Positions 31,252 to 44,332 of a stretch of DNA of 64,000 bases are shown here, one piece after another; the stretch's first letter is position 1; every line of letters starts with the position of its first letter. The DNA lies in the NCBI GenBank assembly GCA_014529385.2, contig CM043954.1, forward strand, positions 98,416,747 through 98,480,746. Reading direction: 5' to 3'. This DNA comes from Adiantum capillus-veneris (taxonomy: Eukaryota; Streptophyta; Polypodiopsida; Polypodiales; Pteridaceae). The translations under genes and the position numbers were made by a program. The notes beneath the pieces are model-generated. The model had not been told where the DNA came from. It searched no databases and was given only the letters and a program-made list of their open reading frames with translations.

Positions 31252-32156
31252 ATGCGAGTTTTAGAAGTGAAACCCTTGTTGTTATTCAATCACTTTACCC
31301 CGGAGCAAGTCCTAGTGGCAAGCACCTCCCAATGCGACCATCAAAGTACTATATGATATCCCATCCCACTGCTCCCCTCACTGATTATAGAAGCCCTCGT
31401 CTCACCGTTTTCGTCTTGGGGCGGCAATTCTCAGGAGTGATAGTGGATGGTGGACCTGGCATCAACCTAATGCCCGCGTTCACTATGTTAGCTCTAGGTC
31501 TACAACCTACTCGCCCTGCTCCCTTCACAGTTACATTGGCCGACCAATGGACAGTCTACCCAGTGGACATAGTCGACAAAGTGCCTCTGCAGGTACAAGA
31601 CTTTATCTTTAACTTGGATTTTGTTGTGGTTCGTCTTCCCGAGGTTGAGGGCGGATTTCCCTTGCTCATCGGTAGACCATGGCTACGACACACTAAAGCA
31701 CTTTATGATTGGGGAAACGACGCCATGTGGATACATACTCCTGGCTCCCCAATGCAACCCATTCGCCTAGGAGGCATGGACCTCGTCGTACAGCATAGTA
31801 CTTTGTCCCTAAAGAGCCTTGAATTAGAACAGCCTACTCCACCTGACGGGTCATACGAAGATCTGTTGGAGTGGTTGGACGCTACCAAATCTATGCCTTG
31901 TTATGGAGACTCTAATCAATCTTTGCATGAGGGTACACCCTCTTCCAATGTTTCCACAGTAACTCTACCCAATGAGCCTCCTGAGTCAGCTCAAAGGGTG
32001 GTCATAGCACCTACTCACCATGCGCCCTTGGTGGAAGCCTTTGGATTGGGTGAGCCTACGAAGATTCATAGTAGCAGAAACAGATCTCCTCTACAGGAGT
32101 CCCCCCCCCCCCCAATCATCAGCCCCATTGGTGTCTGCTTCTTCGACCAAGAATAA
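31252..32156 (+). pseudogene. Element D retropepsin-like domain
   Basis: An open frame of 274 codons (31332-32156) has the beta-strand pattern of retroviral-type aspartic proteases: LTVFVLGRQFSGVIVDGGPG, INLMPAFTMLALGLQ, FNLDFVVVRLPEVEGGFPLL, IGRPWL. The active-site D is followed by G-G rather than S/T-G, which is common in plant gypsy relatives. The frame breaks from the linker near 31250. No RT homology follows. Confidence 0.78.
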
Positions 32157-33742
32157 GCTCTCCTCTGTGTCTAGTGAACACCCTTCACCGAGCTTCCTCA
32201 ATGTGGGATACAACAAAAAAATGTTGACTTCAAGCTTGATGAGTTCCCTGCTCATGATGTCTCTCTACTCCTTGACTCATCAACCTCTTCACCTACAGGG
32301 AATTCTTTAGCAGTGTCATCTCTAGACCCAGTAAAAAGAAGACACTTATGCGACTCTTGTACCCACCTCGCGCTGCTAGACAAGATGCAAAGCAGATTGC
32401 TATGGTCCGTGTCACAGAAGATAAAGTTAGCCTCATTCAAGGTTACAAAAGCATCAAGCAATACTGATTTTGGACGAGACTGGTTTGTAAAACTAGTGGT
32501 AAAACTAGAGGATATACTGCCATGTGGACCTTCTGTCAAGAATCTGACTACCACAAAATTCAGCTTTGAATGGGAGGCTATCTGTGCATGTGCATGTACA
32601 TGTGCACCCACCCCTTCACCAACCCCCCTAGACCCTATCCCCGCCTCGCCCTACCCACCCCATCCCTCCCACCTCACCCCTATCTACCCCTTACTCGCCC
32701 CTACCCTCCCACCCTCGCCCCTACCCACCCCCTCTCTCTCCCTCGCCCCTACCCAGCACCCCTCACCCCTATTCCACCCTCCCTCCCCCTCTCGCCCTTA
32801 TCTAGTCCCCCCCCCTCGCCCCTATCTAGCCCAGCTCCCTCGCCCCTACCCACCCCCTCCCCCTCGCCCCTATCTAGACCCCTCTCGCCCATATCCCCTC
32901 TCCTCTCACCCCTACCCACCCCTCCCCTACCTACCCCTTCCCCTCTAGAGTGAAGTAATAAGGAACTGAGATGCCCATGTATACAGAGAAGCCCAAAATG
33001 AATTTGCTACGAGAATCATTCATGTGCACGAATTGCAAAAAGGAGAAACCGCAGCCCACCACTTTGCTGAATAGAAGGCGGAAAATGAGTGAAGTAATAA
33101 GGCACTGAGATGCCCATGTATACAGAGAAGTCCAGAATGAATTTTCTGCGAGAATCATTCATGTGCACGAATTGCAAAAAGGAGAAATTGCAGCCCACCA
33201 CTTTGCTGAATAGAAGGCAGAAAATTGCTGCAGAAATAGAACTGTCCAGTCAGCTTCCCATTGGTTCAATGACTTCGTGTATTTCAAGATTGGCTGCATT
33301 TACACTAGCTTTGTGGGATTTATTCATCTTTCGGTTTCTACTTTCTGGTCAACTTACCTCATTGAGCCAGGGTCATTACTTCTTCAGCATATCTTGCAAA
33401 TTTCAATGATACTTCCTCCTAAGAACTCAAAATCTTCTCCAAACATCACCTTCTTCAGTCAGAGTGTACTGAGTTTATTTTGCTTCATTGGTACTTCCTC
33501 CTAGGAACTCAAAATCTTCTCCAAACACCCCCTTCTTCAGTGAGAGTGTACTGCGTTTTTTCTGGTGTTTCACTGTTCACTCTAGTTTCACTGTTCTATC
33601 TCACCGGGACAGTGAGTAGTCTTGTGAAAGGCAACCTGTAGCAGAGGGCTACAGTGTCACTGGCATGGGACAAGTAGTTAGTTGCAGTTGGACTTGAGTT
33701 CACACTGGGCGAACTCTCGCCTGGGCAGTGACAAGTGGCAAG
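32157..33742 (+). repeat. Element D noncoding 3' region with pyrimidine tract and two tandem duplications
   Basis: No RT, RNase H or integrase motif is found on either strand. It holds a C/T-rich minisatellite (CCCCTACCCA and CTCGCCCCTA words) at about 32610-32946, a 139-bp tandem duplication (32951-33089, 33090-33228; TGAAGTAATAAGG start) and an 82-bp tandem duplication (33411-33492, 33493-33570; ACTTCCTCCTARGAACTC start). Proline-rich open frames in the pyrimidine tract are artefacts. Confidence 0.8.
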
Positions 33743-34262
33743 TGTGATGGATGGTGGTCGAGTGGACAACGTGGCCAAATCACCACCACCTCAAGTAGGA
33801 GATAGGCTTAGCTGGATTGGGACATCTCCTAGCTATTGGTGGCTCTTAGGAGATACATATGAGTGGTTGGTTCCAGTCGGGGATACACATCATTATCCAC
33901 TTTTGCATGGTTTAGCATTGAGTCTTGGGTCCCGAGTCTCGGGCTCTCACGCCACTGGCACTCTCCTTGCACATTGGAGCCTCGACACCCCCATTGTACC
34001 TTGAGTCCTGAGCTTGGATCTCTGTGTGTGCTGCCAACCAGAGTTGTATGGGTCTTTGAGCTTGTCGAGTTCCATTGAGTTGAGTTCCATTGAGTGGAGT
34101 CTGCAGTTGCGTTTTGAGTCGTATCGTGTTTTGAGTCATATTTCGCTTATGTGTTTTGAGTCATGTTCTTGTGTGATGTTTCTTCTGTTCGAGTGAGGTT
34201 TCATGCATACTGCACCCGAGGAGCACCCACTCTAGAGAGCACGACACCTTTTTCTCGCTACA
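33743..34262 (+). repeat. 3' LTR of D
   Basis: 520 bp, TGTGATGGATGGTGGTC to TCTCGCTACA. It is uninterrupted, so it gives the pre-insertion sequence of the C target site. Confidence 0.85.
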
Positions 34263-35633
34263 AGATTCTGACCAACGCTTGCATTACCTACCCACCTTGA
34301 TTGGAGCTACATAAGTACTCCAATTACAGCTACCAAGTACCCACCAAATCCTATCACACCTACTAGTCACAATTACCCTCTTTCATGATCTTGTATATAA
34401 ACCCTTGTCTTGTCTACTTTCAGACTTCAGTTAGTGTTAAGTTTAGTTGAGCAGTTTCAAAACTCTTTCAAAACCTCTAAGCTCAATAATATGAACAAGG
34501 CTCACAGATTATACATACTTTGAGTAATTGGTGAGTTTCATTTGGTAGTGCATTTGGTGTGCAAGGTTTCACTGATCTCTAGAGAAGCCACTAATACAAC
34601 TTGGTGAAGAACTACAAACTTCGACTATTGACAGATTGAGAAGAAAGTGCAACTAGATATTCCCTCTTTTCTTTGAGGAAAGGGGCCTCTTTTCTTCAAG
34701 GAAAGGGGAGAAAGGGAAAGAGCACTCTGCTGATACTCAGTGCACATATAAGACCTTTCAAGAGAGGAGCCATGAATATCCTAAATAGGAATATGCATCA
34801 CCACAATGCCTTTCTTTCTTGAGAAAATGCTAAATCTGGGGCCTATTGTTTTGTGGCCTAGAGTTTTGCAAACGTCCTCAAATTTTGAGGTCGCTAACTT
34901 TTTCTCAAAGTGCACATGTGCTCTCACATAGTTTTAGGGTACAGTGTAATGTTCCATTTGATTTGGGAGTTGGACAACGATATTGCACTTATCCTAGGCC
35001 ACATCCTAGTGTTGCAAATGCCCATCAAAGTGTGACAACACCCATTGCACACGTGTACAATCAATTTATAGAAAGAAGGTTTTAACTATTGAACTTGTCT
35101 GGACATACAACTCATATAAACAGGCTCACTGAATTGCAGATACTAAATAACTTAAAACCGCCATGAATACCTTTGAAAACCTAAGCCTCCCCATAGGTCT
35201 GGCAGTAGCAAGTTATGAAATAAATATAGGGAGAGTACTATGCAATGAAGTAACAGAGGGTTAAGGAGAGTCAGAAATCAAGTTCTCCTGCTACATCTTC
35301 AATTGCCATTACACAGATTCACTTTTGATGGTGGTGGCGGTCCTCATGGTCATGAACCAAAAAATCTTCAACTTTTGGTAAGTCTAATCATGCTTGCGAT
35401 TACTAACGTATTTCTCAAACATTAAGAATTTTGCAGCAGCTACACAAACAGGGGATTGAGTCAAAATGAAGTTAAAATTAGAATTACAAAATCAACATCT
35501 CAGATATTGAGGTTTTGGCAATCAAGGAAGAAACGACCGAACTATGTGTGAAAAAAACTTCCTAAAGCAAGACAGTAAGATAGCTCAAGAGTCTCCTCCA
35601 ACTAGTTTAGATGCTCAGAGAGTGTGGTCAAAC
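34263..35633. other. Callose synthase intron sequence, possible old LTR at left
   Basis: No coding sequence is recognised on the minus strand. A TATA-like TATATAAACCC at 34394-34404, followed by a TTCAGTTAGTG...AGTTGAGCAG leader-like stretch, suggests an old LTR or promoter fragment. Paired ends could not be found. The rest looks like unique intron sequence. Confidence 0.35.
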
Positions 35634-35734
35634 CTCTTCTAGTTTCCTTCTCAAAGCTGTTTTGAACTGCATCACTCTTCTTCCACTAGAATTTGGGTCA
35701 ATTTCATTTGCTTTTTGTAATGCATGTCGGATGC
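35634..35734 (-). CDS. CALS: Callose synthase exon 2
   Basis: The exon is 101 bp, with a TTTACAG acceptor and a GTTTGACC donor. It reads (C)IRHALQKANEIDPNSSGRR and then VMQFKTALRRKLEE. The family pattern is DPTSSGRGVRQFKTALLQRLE. The donor opens the 26.9-kb intron. Confidence 0.9.
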
Positions 35735-35828
35735 CTGTAAAGGAATATCAAGTTTACCAAAAAGCATGTCAAACAAAGCCTTAAGCCTTCCACAACATAT
35801 CTATTGAAATGATAGAGAGTGAACTCAC

Positions 35829-35999
35829 ACAGGTATGCGATCCTTGGAAATTCAGCTTCAACATCGAAGGCAACTCGTATAAAAGGTGCCAGTGAGGAAA
35901 GAGACGGAGGAACAACACTAGGATCATCTGTCGTCATGATCCGGGACTGTTGTCTGGCAAGGCCGACTCTTGAAAGCCACATGATGGGTGTATCTGAGC
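35829..35999 (-). CDS. CALS: Callose synthase exon 1 (first recognised)
   Basis: The exon is 171 bp, with an acceptor AAATTGTAG before 35999 and a donor GTGAGTTC. It encodes VVPPSLSSLAPFIRVAFDVE and AEFPRIAYLC, matching the conserved EVVPSSL...IAPILRVANEVE...PRVAYLC stretch near the N-terminus of callose synthases. An in-frame ATG at 35980-35982 (MWLSRVGLARQQSRIM) could be the start. The good acceptor and the phase suggest instead that a short upstream exon exists. Confidence 0.88.
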
Positions 36000-37412
36000 C
36001 TACAATTTCAGAACAAATCAAATAACAAGCCTTTATAATACTCCAATGCTAAAGCCCTTGAAAAGTGTTTAACACAAGCACACTATCTGAAGCATTTCCC
36101 TCCTCACAATATGTCGTCCAATAACTAATCAACATATAAAATATGTACTTTGCATTTCCTTCATTCACATGGGTTACTTTGAGAATGCATGCAAACTTCA
36201 TGGCTTACATATTTTGTATCTATTAAGTAGTGCATGGGGCATACAGTACGTGAGCTCCAACATATGAAGTAGTGAACAAAATTCGAAACTGCATCACTGC
36301 ACTATTTGGGAGACCAAAGTGCAAGAGTTCGCAAAATGTGTCTCGTGATGAGACCTCATCAACAACTGCTCTCAGTTTCAGCTTTAAGGCTTCCTTTTGT
36401 ATACACGAAGAAGAATACACATTCAAGCATTATCATCACACCCACAGCGTTTCGCAAACTGTTTTGGCTATCTAACCATGACCATATCAAGGCAAATGGA
36501 TTGTGTGGTTTTGTCCTTCCGGGCACTCTTCTACGAAGCCTTTTCACAGCCAGTATTTAGCTGTTTGATGAAACTCTCTGACTCAATCTAAGGTTTGCAT
36601 AAAGATCAATTTAGTTCGAATAATGTTTTGCCATTTGAGGATTCTACGTTCTGTTTGAAGAGTCGATTAAAGCATATGCAAGTAGCTTCCCTGCCTCACA
36701 ATCTTCATGGCCCTCTTGCAAAGTGCTCCTAACTTGCAAAAAGTTCCGTCATTTATATGTCCTGTGTGCTTTCAGCGAGTTGCTGTTATCATGGAATGGA
36801 TAGAAGTGTGTATCACAACTCCAATTACACCAGCATTTTTTGGACAAACGAAGGTTGGCACGTTACCATCGCCTGGACATTTAAGCTCTCAAAATCTGGC
36901 ATTAAGCTATTAATCTGCTTTGTAAAGCTTTACAAGCTCGAGCTATCGACCTCTGTTCATTCAACTCAGAGACATTGGGCCTCCTTCGACTTTTGCCCAT
37001 ATTTTTTTCTGATTCCACTAGATAATTTTCTGATACCATGATGATGTTTCACAAAGTGAGAAAAATGCTTTTAATGGTCCTTGATCCAACTATTTGTCTA
37101 CTGTATCCATCCTATTCTAAACCGTGCTGACCTTGTCGCTACCGGTACAGCGATTTATGAGAATGCTCAAACATGTTTGCATTAGCTGATAGTTCAATAA
37201 TGGGCAACAGACAACCAACGGATTCGACAAGCACGAATGACTCTATAATAATTTGCAAAACCTGTGATCATCCTTTTTACAGCAGGCACACCAAATGAAT
37301 TCTCAACCAAGACAGTACAAGCATCAAACAATGTTTTTGGTCTTCCTCAAGAGAGCATAACAGGAATGGGACGACTTTACCAGCTGCTGAAACTCAGGCA
37401 TCAACAGAGCTA

Positions 37413-37415
<3 letters not shown>
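36000..37415. other. Upstream region of callose synthase, no exon recognised
   Basis: Mostly unique AT-rich sequence with several short open frames and no recognisable domain. It could hold the 5' untranslated exon, promoter and start codon of the callose synthase gene. Confidence 0.4.

Positions 37416-37496
<81 letters not shown>
37416..37496. repeat. (CT)n-(CA)n microsatellite
   Basis: About 59 bp of CT followed by about 22 bp of CA. Confidence 0.95.
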
Positions 37497-37555
37497 TAGT
37501 GAAAGTGCAGCATATCAGGCTTGCAGCTGATCAATAACAGTAACAGCCAGCTTAA

Positions 37556-37817
37556 ACCACGTAAGACCTCTCTCTATTCTACGACGTTAAAACTCTCTTC
37601 TTCTTCTTCTTCTTCTCTCTCTCTCTCCCCCTCTCTCTCTCTCTCTCTCTGGCTGCATGCATGCTCGAGTGTCCTCTCGACGTCCCGTTGTAGAAAAGAA
37701 TCCTCTCTCTCTCTTTCTCTCTCTCTCTTGCCTAACAAGGTGAGTTCAAGTCAGCTAAGGTCTCTTGGGATAGTTTCCTACGACGTTAAATTCTCTTCTT
37801 CTTCTCCTTCTTCTTCT

Positions 37818-37873
<56 letters not shown>

Positions 37874-37920
37874 GTTGGAATTCCTCTGGGCTCTTCTCAT
37901 GACTCGAAACCTTTCTATCA
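37556..37920. repeat. CT/TTC-rich tandem duplication, about 199 bp
   Basis: ACGACGTTAAA followed by a TTC tract and a CT tract occurs at 37581 and again at 37780. The CT runs lie at about 37613-37650, 37705-37729 and 37820-37871. Serine/leucine-rich open frames here are artefacts. Confidence 0.85.
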
Positions 37921-37976
37921 CCCAAACGTGCTAGATTGTTGGGAAAATTACCAAAATACCCCTTAGATATGTGGAC

Positions 37977-40052
<2,076 letters not shown>

Positions 40053-41413
40053 AATATATTAAGTGGAATGGAGAAGATCCTGTGGTTGGATCAAAAGATG
40101 GAAAAGCATGGCTGTTTGAGGTCAATGTGGAGGGCACATAAGGTATCAAAGAATGAACGATGAGATCTTGAGTGAGTTGACAGGTGGGTTATCTCGATCT
40201 CTCGTGAAGCTTCTCTGTAGAGAGAGAGAATCTCCTAGAAAACAATTTTTTTTAAAAGTGAGCATGAGGAGGGTACGACAAAATTTGATCGCAACCACCC
40301 TCGTTCTTGATTGCACCCTAGCCCCCTTGGCCTCCCTATGTATTTTTGCCCAGTGCTCATCATCTATCTATTGAATGATAGCTATATAGCAAGGTCACAA
40401 TCCAAACAGGCACATTGAGGCTATGGTGAGGAAGGAGCCTGTAACTACATCAAACGCACAATCTGAAGGCAATTAAAAAAAGGATTCGAAGCAAAATGAC
40501 CCAAAAAATAAAGCTCAAGAGTACCAACAAACATTCCCATACCATTTTTTGTTAAAATCAAGATTCTTAATTTGTTAGTGAGGTCTTGATTTTTTAGGTG
40601 ATATTATAAAAAGAGGTCAAGCAAAAATCAGTTTTAAAGTGCTTTCCAAAAACAGAGGTCCTTTTCTTATGTCATGACCTTAGAGGCTTTCCTCTAAATC
40701 ACTTTTCTTATCTCATGCAAACTATAGTATGTATAAATGGGTCTCTTTCTCTTAAGGTTCCTTTTGCACTCAAAGGCTTTAGGCTTTAGTAAACCATGAG
40801 GCATCTTAGATTGCTTTTAGCGTCACAACCAAAGAACCGGTATCTTTAGGCTACATAGCTTTTTGCCAAGGATCTTCACAAAAGAAAGGGCAAGCAAAGC
40901 AAAAACCACAGGTTGTTAGTTTTGCTACAATGGCACTATACCTAGAGTTGTCTCCAAGCAACTTCTTAAGCCCCTAAAGTGCATGCTCACCTTTTTGTCT
41001 GGTGTATTAAAGTACCTTTTGTATGCTCCCAAGTCATGAGGCATTCACACCAAAGGACAAGGGGTCCATTTTACCGTATATGGGTAAATTAGAGGCGTTT
41101 GATGCATGTAGCCTGTAGGTGACATTCCCTTGTTGTTATTGGTGATTCATGTAGAGGAATGCCTAGTCAACACTTTCCCACTGCTTGCTCAACTTCCGAA
41201 AAGGGCATAGTCTATTAAGCCTTGAGAGTGAGCATTGTCTAAGGGTATGTGAAGAGAAACACAATAGAGCTAGTAATTTAGGCAATGTGCTCTATTAATC
41301 GGTGCATGCCCCGACAATCAATTATGGCATGAACGGCCTTCAAAAGAAAATATGGGCACAGTTCTTGGAAAAACCATTTTCTTAGAATTTAAGAACCTTC
41401 TTGTGGGAAACTC

Positions 41414-41418
<5 letters not shown>
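40053..41418. other. Unassigned AT-rich sequence
   Basis: I see no domain, element end or long open frame. Confidence 0.4.
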
Positions 41419-41482
<64 letters not shown>

Positions 41483-41577
41483 TATTATAAAAGGTGGCGG
41501 GCCTCCCCCCCCCCCCCGGCCTTGTGTCGAAAGCTGTTCTCTTCGAGAGTGTCTCCTGCAGCCTCTGGGCACACATC

Positions 41578-41609
<32 letters not shown>
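41419..41609. repeat. (AT)n, poly-C and (GA)n cluster
   Basis: (AT)n at 41419-41480, a C run at about 41507-41518 and (GA)n at 41580-41609, within 200 bp. Confidence 0.95.
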
Positions 41610-41612
<3 letters not shown>

Positions 41613-41630
41613 GGCGAAGCCCGTCGGTCG

Positions 41631-41814
41631 TACTAGTATATATAATAATTGAAGGTTTGCACACTAGGATCCTCTACTTTTTGTAGGTTTTCTCACTCCG
41701 AACTAAACTTTAGAGTTAAACTTACTAGTATATATAATAATTGAAGGTTTGCACACTAAGATCCTCTAGTTTTTGTAGGTTTTCTCACTCCGAACTAAAC
41801 TTTAGAGTTAAACT
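41631..41814 (+). repeat. 92-bp perfect-looking tandem duplication
   Basis: Two 92-bp units (41631-41722, 41723-41814) start TACTAGTATATATAATAATT and differ at only about two bases. Confidence 0.92.
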
Positions 41815-42189
41815 TATAATTTAGTAGGCGGGGTTACTTCAGGCCTTGGTTTTTCTTGAGCACTAAAAGCCACTGAAATTGGGAGACAAATGGAAGCCTT
41901 GAAGCGATAGCTAGTTGCTTCGAAGAGTCCCATCCGAACAATCTCCTTCAAATGAAGCTTGTCTGAAGAACATTGACCTTTTGTGATTGTCGGGGCCTCT
42001 CTATATAACCTCTCTCTCTCTCTCTCTCCCTCTCCTATAATCTTTTGATCACCTAAGTGTGGTAGATTGGTTATCCCCAATCAGTCTTGAATAATTAGTC
42101 ATGAATTCATGGATAAATCTTTGAGGTCTCTTGCGATCATTCTTAAGTCATTATAACTTCTCTCTTCTTCTTGTCCGTCCCCTGCCCCC

Positions 42190-42240
42190 AAACCAAGGAA
42201 AAAAAAAAAAAACACACACACACACACACACACACAACAC
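42190..42240. repeat. poly-A/(CA)n microsatellite
   Basis: An A run followed by about 30 bp of CA. Confidence 0.9.
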
Positions 42241-42966
42241 GCCTCAATGAAAGTTGCAAGGATAAGACACTTTTTTCTTTGGAACATAGAAAGCACTCTA
42301 GCTCCCTCAAAGAAAAAACCTAGATTATAGCATCGTGGTAAGTTGGCAACCAATGTGGGAAAAGCATTGTTGTCTATAGTGGTGCACAACAAGAGATACC
42401 TTGAAAAGCTGAGATCCCACTTGATGGTATTAGTTCCATTAAAGTTTACTTAATTTATTATATTCTTCCGTTCTCAAATTGAAAGCATCATATGCTCTTT
42501 AAACAACCCTTGCGTGCATTAGGAACAAAGCAAAAGCAAACTTTTTCTTTGATACGATTCTCCTTTTAAGTCAAATGCAATAAGTACAAATGGAATCTCC
42601 TTTTGCTTTAAAAGGATGTTATTAGACCAGATCCCCAACTATTCTATGCTTCTCTTGAGAGTTGCTTTTTCAGTTAAGGAATGTTTTGGATGTGGATTGG
42701 CAACCGTGCCTTGCTCAATTATTGGTACTTATCAAAAAGCAAGGATATAGCCATTTTGCCGGAAAGCCTGTGCTCCTACATGGTGAGGTTTCCTCCTTGT
42801 ATAAAGGCGAACCAATAATACTAGTAGAAACTTTCAAGTTTACAAGATCTTTGAACTATTTTCTTGTGTATTTCATTGGTTTTTCTTCCCTTTACCATGG
42901 GTTCAATCTGCTACTTTAGATTTCCAATTAGCTCAAGGCTGAGCTGAGGCAGACCTTTCCCAAACG

Positions 42967-43340
42967 CCCCCAAACTCACACATAAATGGAATACCATAAT
43001 GTCGACAGAAAAACAAGCACACCTTGGTTGCCACCACCAGAGAAGGCTCTATCATTGCCCTCCAAAGTGCCCCAAGGGAACAATACAATCCTCTCAAGGG
43101 TCACCATGTCGTCGCTCCTACCACCAACAAACCATGTGTCTAGATAGAAACATAAGAAGTTGTCGAACCATCGATACACCTTCAAAACTCAAGTGGGAGA
43201 AATCGAACCAAATGACATGATGTAGAAGCAACCCAAGCACAACCAAGACTAAAATCACTGGTACCCAAGGCTCCCATGATATTGAGTGATGCTGTCACCA
43301 ACCCCCAACATCTCCTTCGGCACCAGGCCTGCAGGCGATG
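42967..43340 (-). repeat. Dispersed repeat, copy 1
   Basis: Closely similar to 53772-54200 (same orientation): CATAATGTCGAYAGAAAAAC, AGCACACCTTGGTTGCCACC, ACCACCAACAAACCA and others in the same order, with differing spacing. On the minus strand a stretch reads GGNQGVLVFLSTLWYSIYV, but I recognise no family. Probably part of an unclassified interspersed repeat. Confidence 0.7.
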
Positions 43341-44127
43341 TAATCCCCTGCGCAAACACCAATGAACACAAGTGCCATTTTGCTGCATGAGCAGATCGGA
43401 GGCGTGCCCTCCATCGAGATCAAAAATGAGGGTGAGAAAGAAGGAGGGCTATGGGCATGGCCTGCAGACCAACCCGATCTCTCACCCCAGATCATCCATT
43501 GTCCATTAAAGCCACGTAACACACGCTCCACCAGAAGTTTGTCAGTGCCTCGCCCTACCACAACTTCCCCTATGGGCCTCCTTACCTGTTACAAGTTTGG
43601 GAACCCTCCTGTTGTATGTGGTTAACTACAATTGGGATAGCTAGTTTAATGGTTAATTGTGTGCCTGTCTATTTGATTTTACTAATCGTGAGTTGATGAT
43701 GATTTGTAGATTGGAATTCTAGGAGTTGAAAAGGATGTGCCAGAAAATAATAACCCTCTTGACCATTTTACCCTTGCATAGTATTTTAGACTTTTTATTC
43801 AATAAGCCACTACGACTGTTGTAAATAGCTCTAGTAAGAACTTACCTTTAGGGGACATGCAATAAGTGATGGGCTCCACTCAAGTACTAAAGTGGATTAG
43901 TTGTAAAAGAGGGGCCTCCAATTTTGGCACCCAAAACTCAAATAATATTTAAATACCAAACTCCACAAGAAGGAGTTTCGTGGAGTTTGGGGCTATGATT
44001 TTAGGCCTTTCTTGTGTAGATGCTTTAGATTTTTCCCTTCCCTCTCTCTTATGCTATGTTGTATACTCGTTTATTATGTCTACATCTCTTACACTCTCTT
44101 GCACTCTGTCCTTGTCAATCTATTCTC

Positions 44128-44131
<4 letters not shown>
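43341..44131. other. Unassigned sequence, probably LTR of a further element at right
   Basis: No coding domain. The right part, leading through the GT microsatellite to the primer site at 44320, is probably the LTR of an LTR retrotransposon. Its left end is not identifiable. Confidence 0.35.

Positions 44132-44197
<66 letters not shown>
44131..44197. repeat. (GT)n microsatellite
   Basis: About 67 bp of GT, inside the presumed LTR upstream of the primer site at 44320. Confidence 0.96.
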
Positions 44198-44199
<2 letters not shown>

Positions 44200-44319
44200 A
44201 TCATAGTCTAGGTGTGTGTGTACTTGGAAACTGGAAAGGATGGTGAAAGGTTGACAAGGAGGTGTGCAAGCAAGATTGGAAATTGGAAGCATCGTTCTCT
44301 CCATCTTCCACCCCAATAG

Positions 44320-44332
44320 TGGTATCAGAGCC
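44320..44332 (+). other. Primer binding site of an LTR element interrupted by LINE 2
   Basis: TGGTATCAGAGCC perfectly matches the initiator-Met tRNA site. An open frame starts at ATG 44354 (MNFSNYWKRNSQIDNI), placed as gag would be, but no domain is recognisable. LINE 2 follows 240 bp later, and its right flank (50122-50400) would be the continuation. Confidence 0.75.

Larger units (their letters stand above)
22648..34262 (+). mobile_element. LTR element D: gag and protease only, interrupted by element C
   Basis: The LTRs are 22648-23006 plus 28966-29122 (5') and 33743-34262 (3'), about 516-520 bp each. The internal region encodes gag with two zinc-knuckle-like motifs and a retropepsin-like domain. 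It then has about 1.6 kb without any RT, RNase H or integrase homology. Without C the element is about 5.7 kb. It would need enzymes supplied by another element, like the known TR-GAG type of non-autonomous elements. The flanks GCAAG and AGATT do not match, so the original target duplication is lost or the 3' end is slightly truncated. Confidence 0.75.
8221..35999 (-). other. CALS: Callose synthase gene, N-terminal part, with a 27-kb intron
   Basis: Five minus-strand exons together encode about 193 residues of the N-terminal cytosolic region of a callose synthase (glucan synthase-like, GT48 family). That plasma-membrane enzyme makes 1,3-beta-glucan from UDP-glucose. Reading order is exon 1 35829-35999, exon 2 35634-35734, exon 3 8582-8691, exon 4 8413-8500, exon 5 8221-8331. 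All borders are GT-AG and phases match. Diagnostic words are VVPPSL, PRIAYLC, SSGRRVMQFKTAL, LFEVLEAL and YNILPLDPAS. Introns are 94, 26942, 81 and 81 bp. The rest of the gene (most of the protein, including the catalytic domain) would lie beyond the left edge, or is lost. Whether this locus is functional is not decided by the sequence, though the exons themselves have no stops. The numbering is mine; an upstream exon may exist. Confidence 0.85.

Noticed and set aside
32313-32953. Proline-rich open frames of 127-211 codons
   Set aside because: They are translations of the C/T-rich minisatellite in the noncoding part of element D, open in several frames at once.
22643-34267. Target duplication for element D
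   Set aside because: The flanks GCAAG and AGATT do not match. GCAAG also precedes the 3' LTR, so its presence on the left is not evidence of a target duplication.
34846-35085. 79-codon open frame as a host gene
   Set aside because: No recognisable domain, no splice context, and it lies within the callose synthase intron on the opposite strand.
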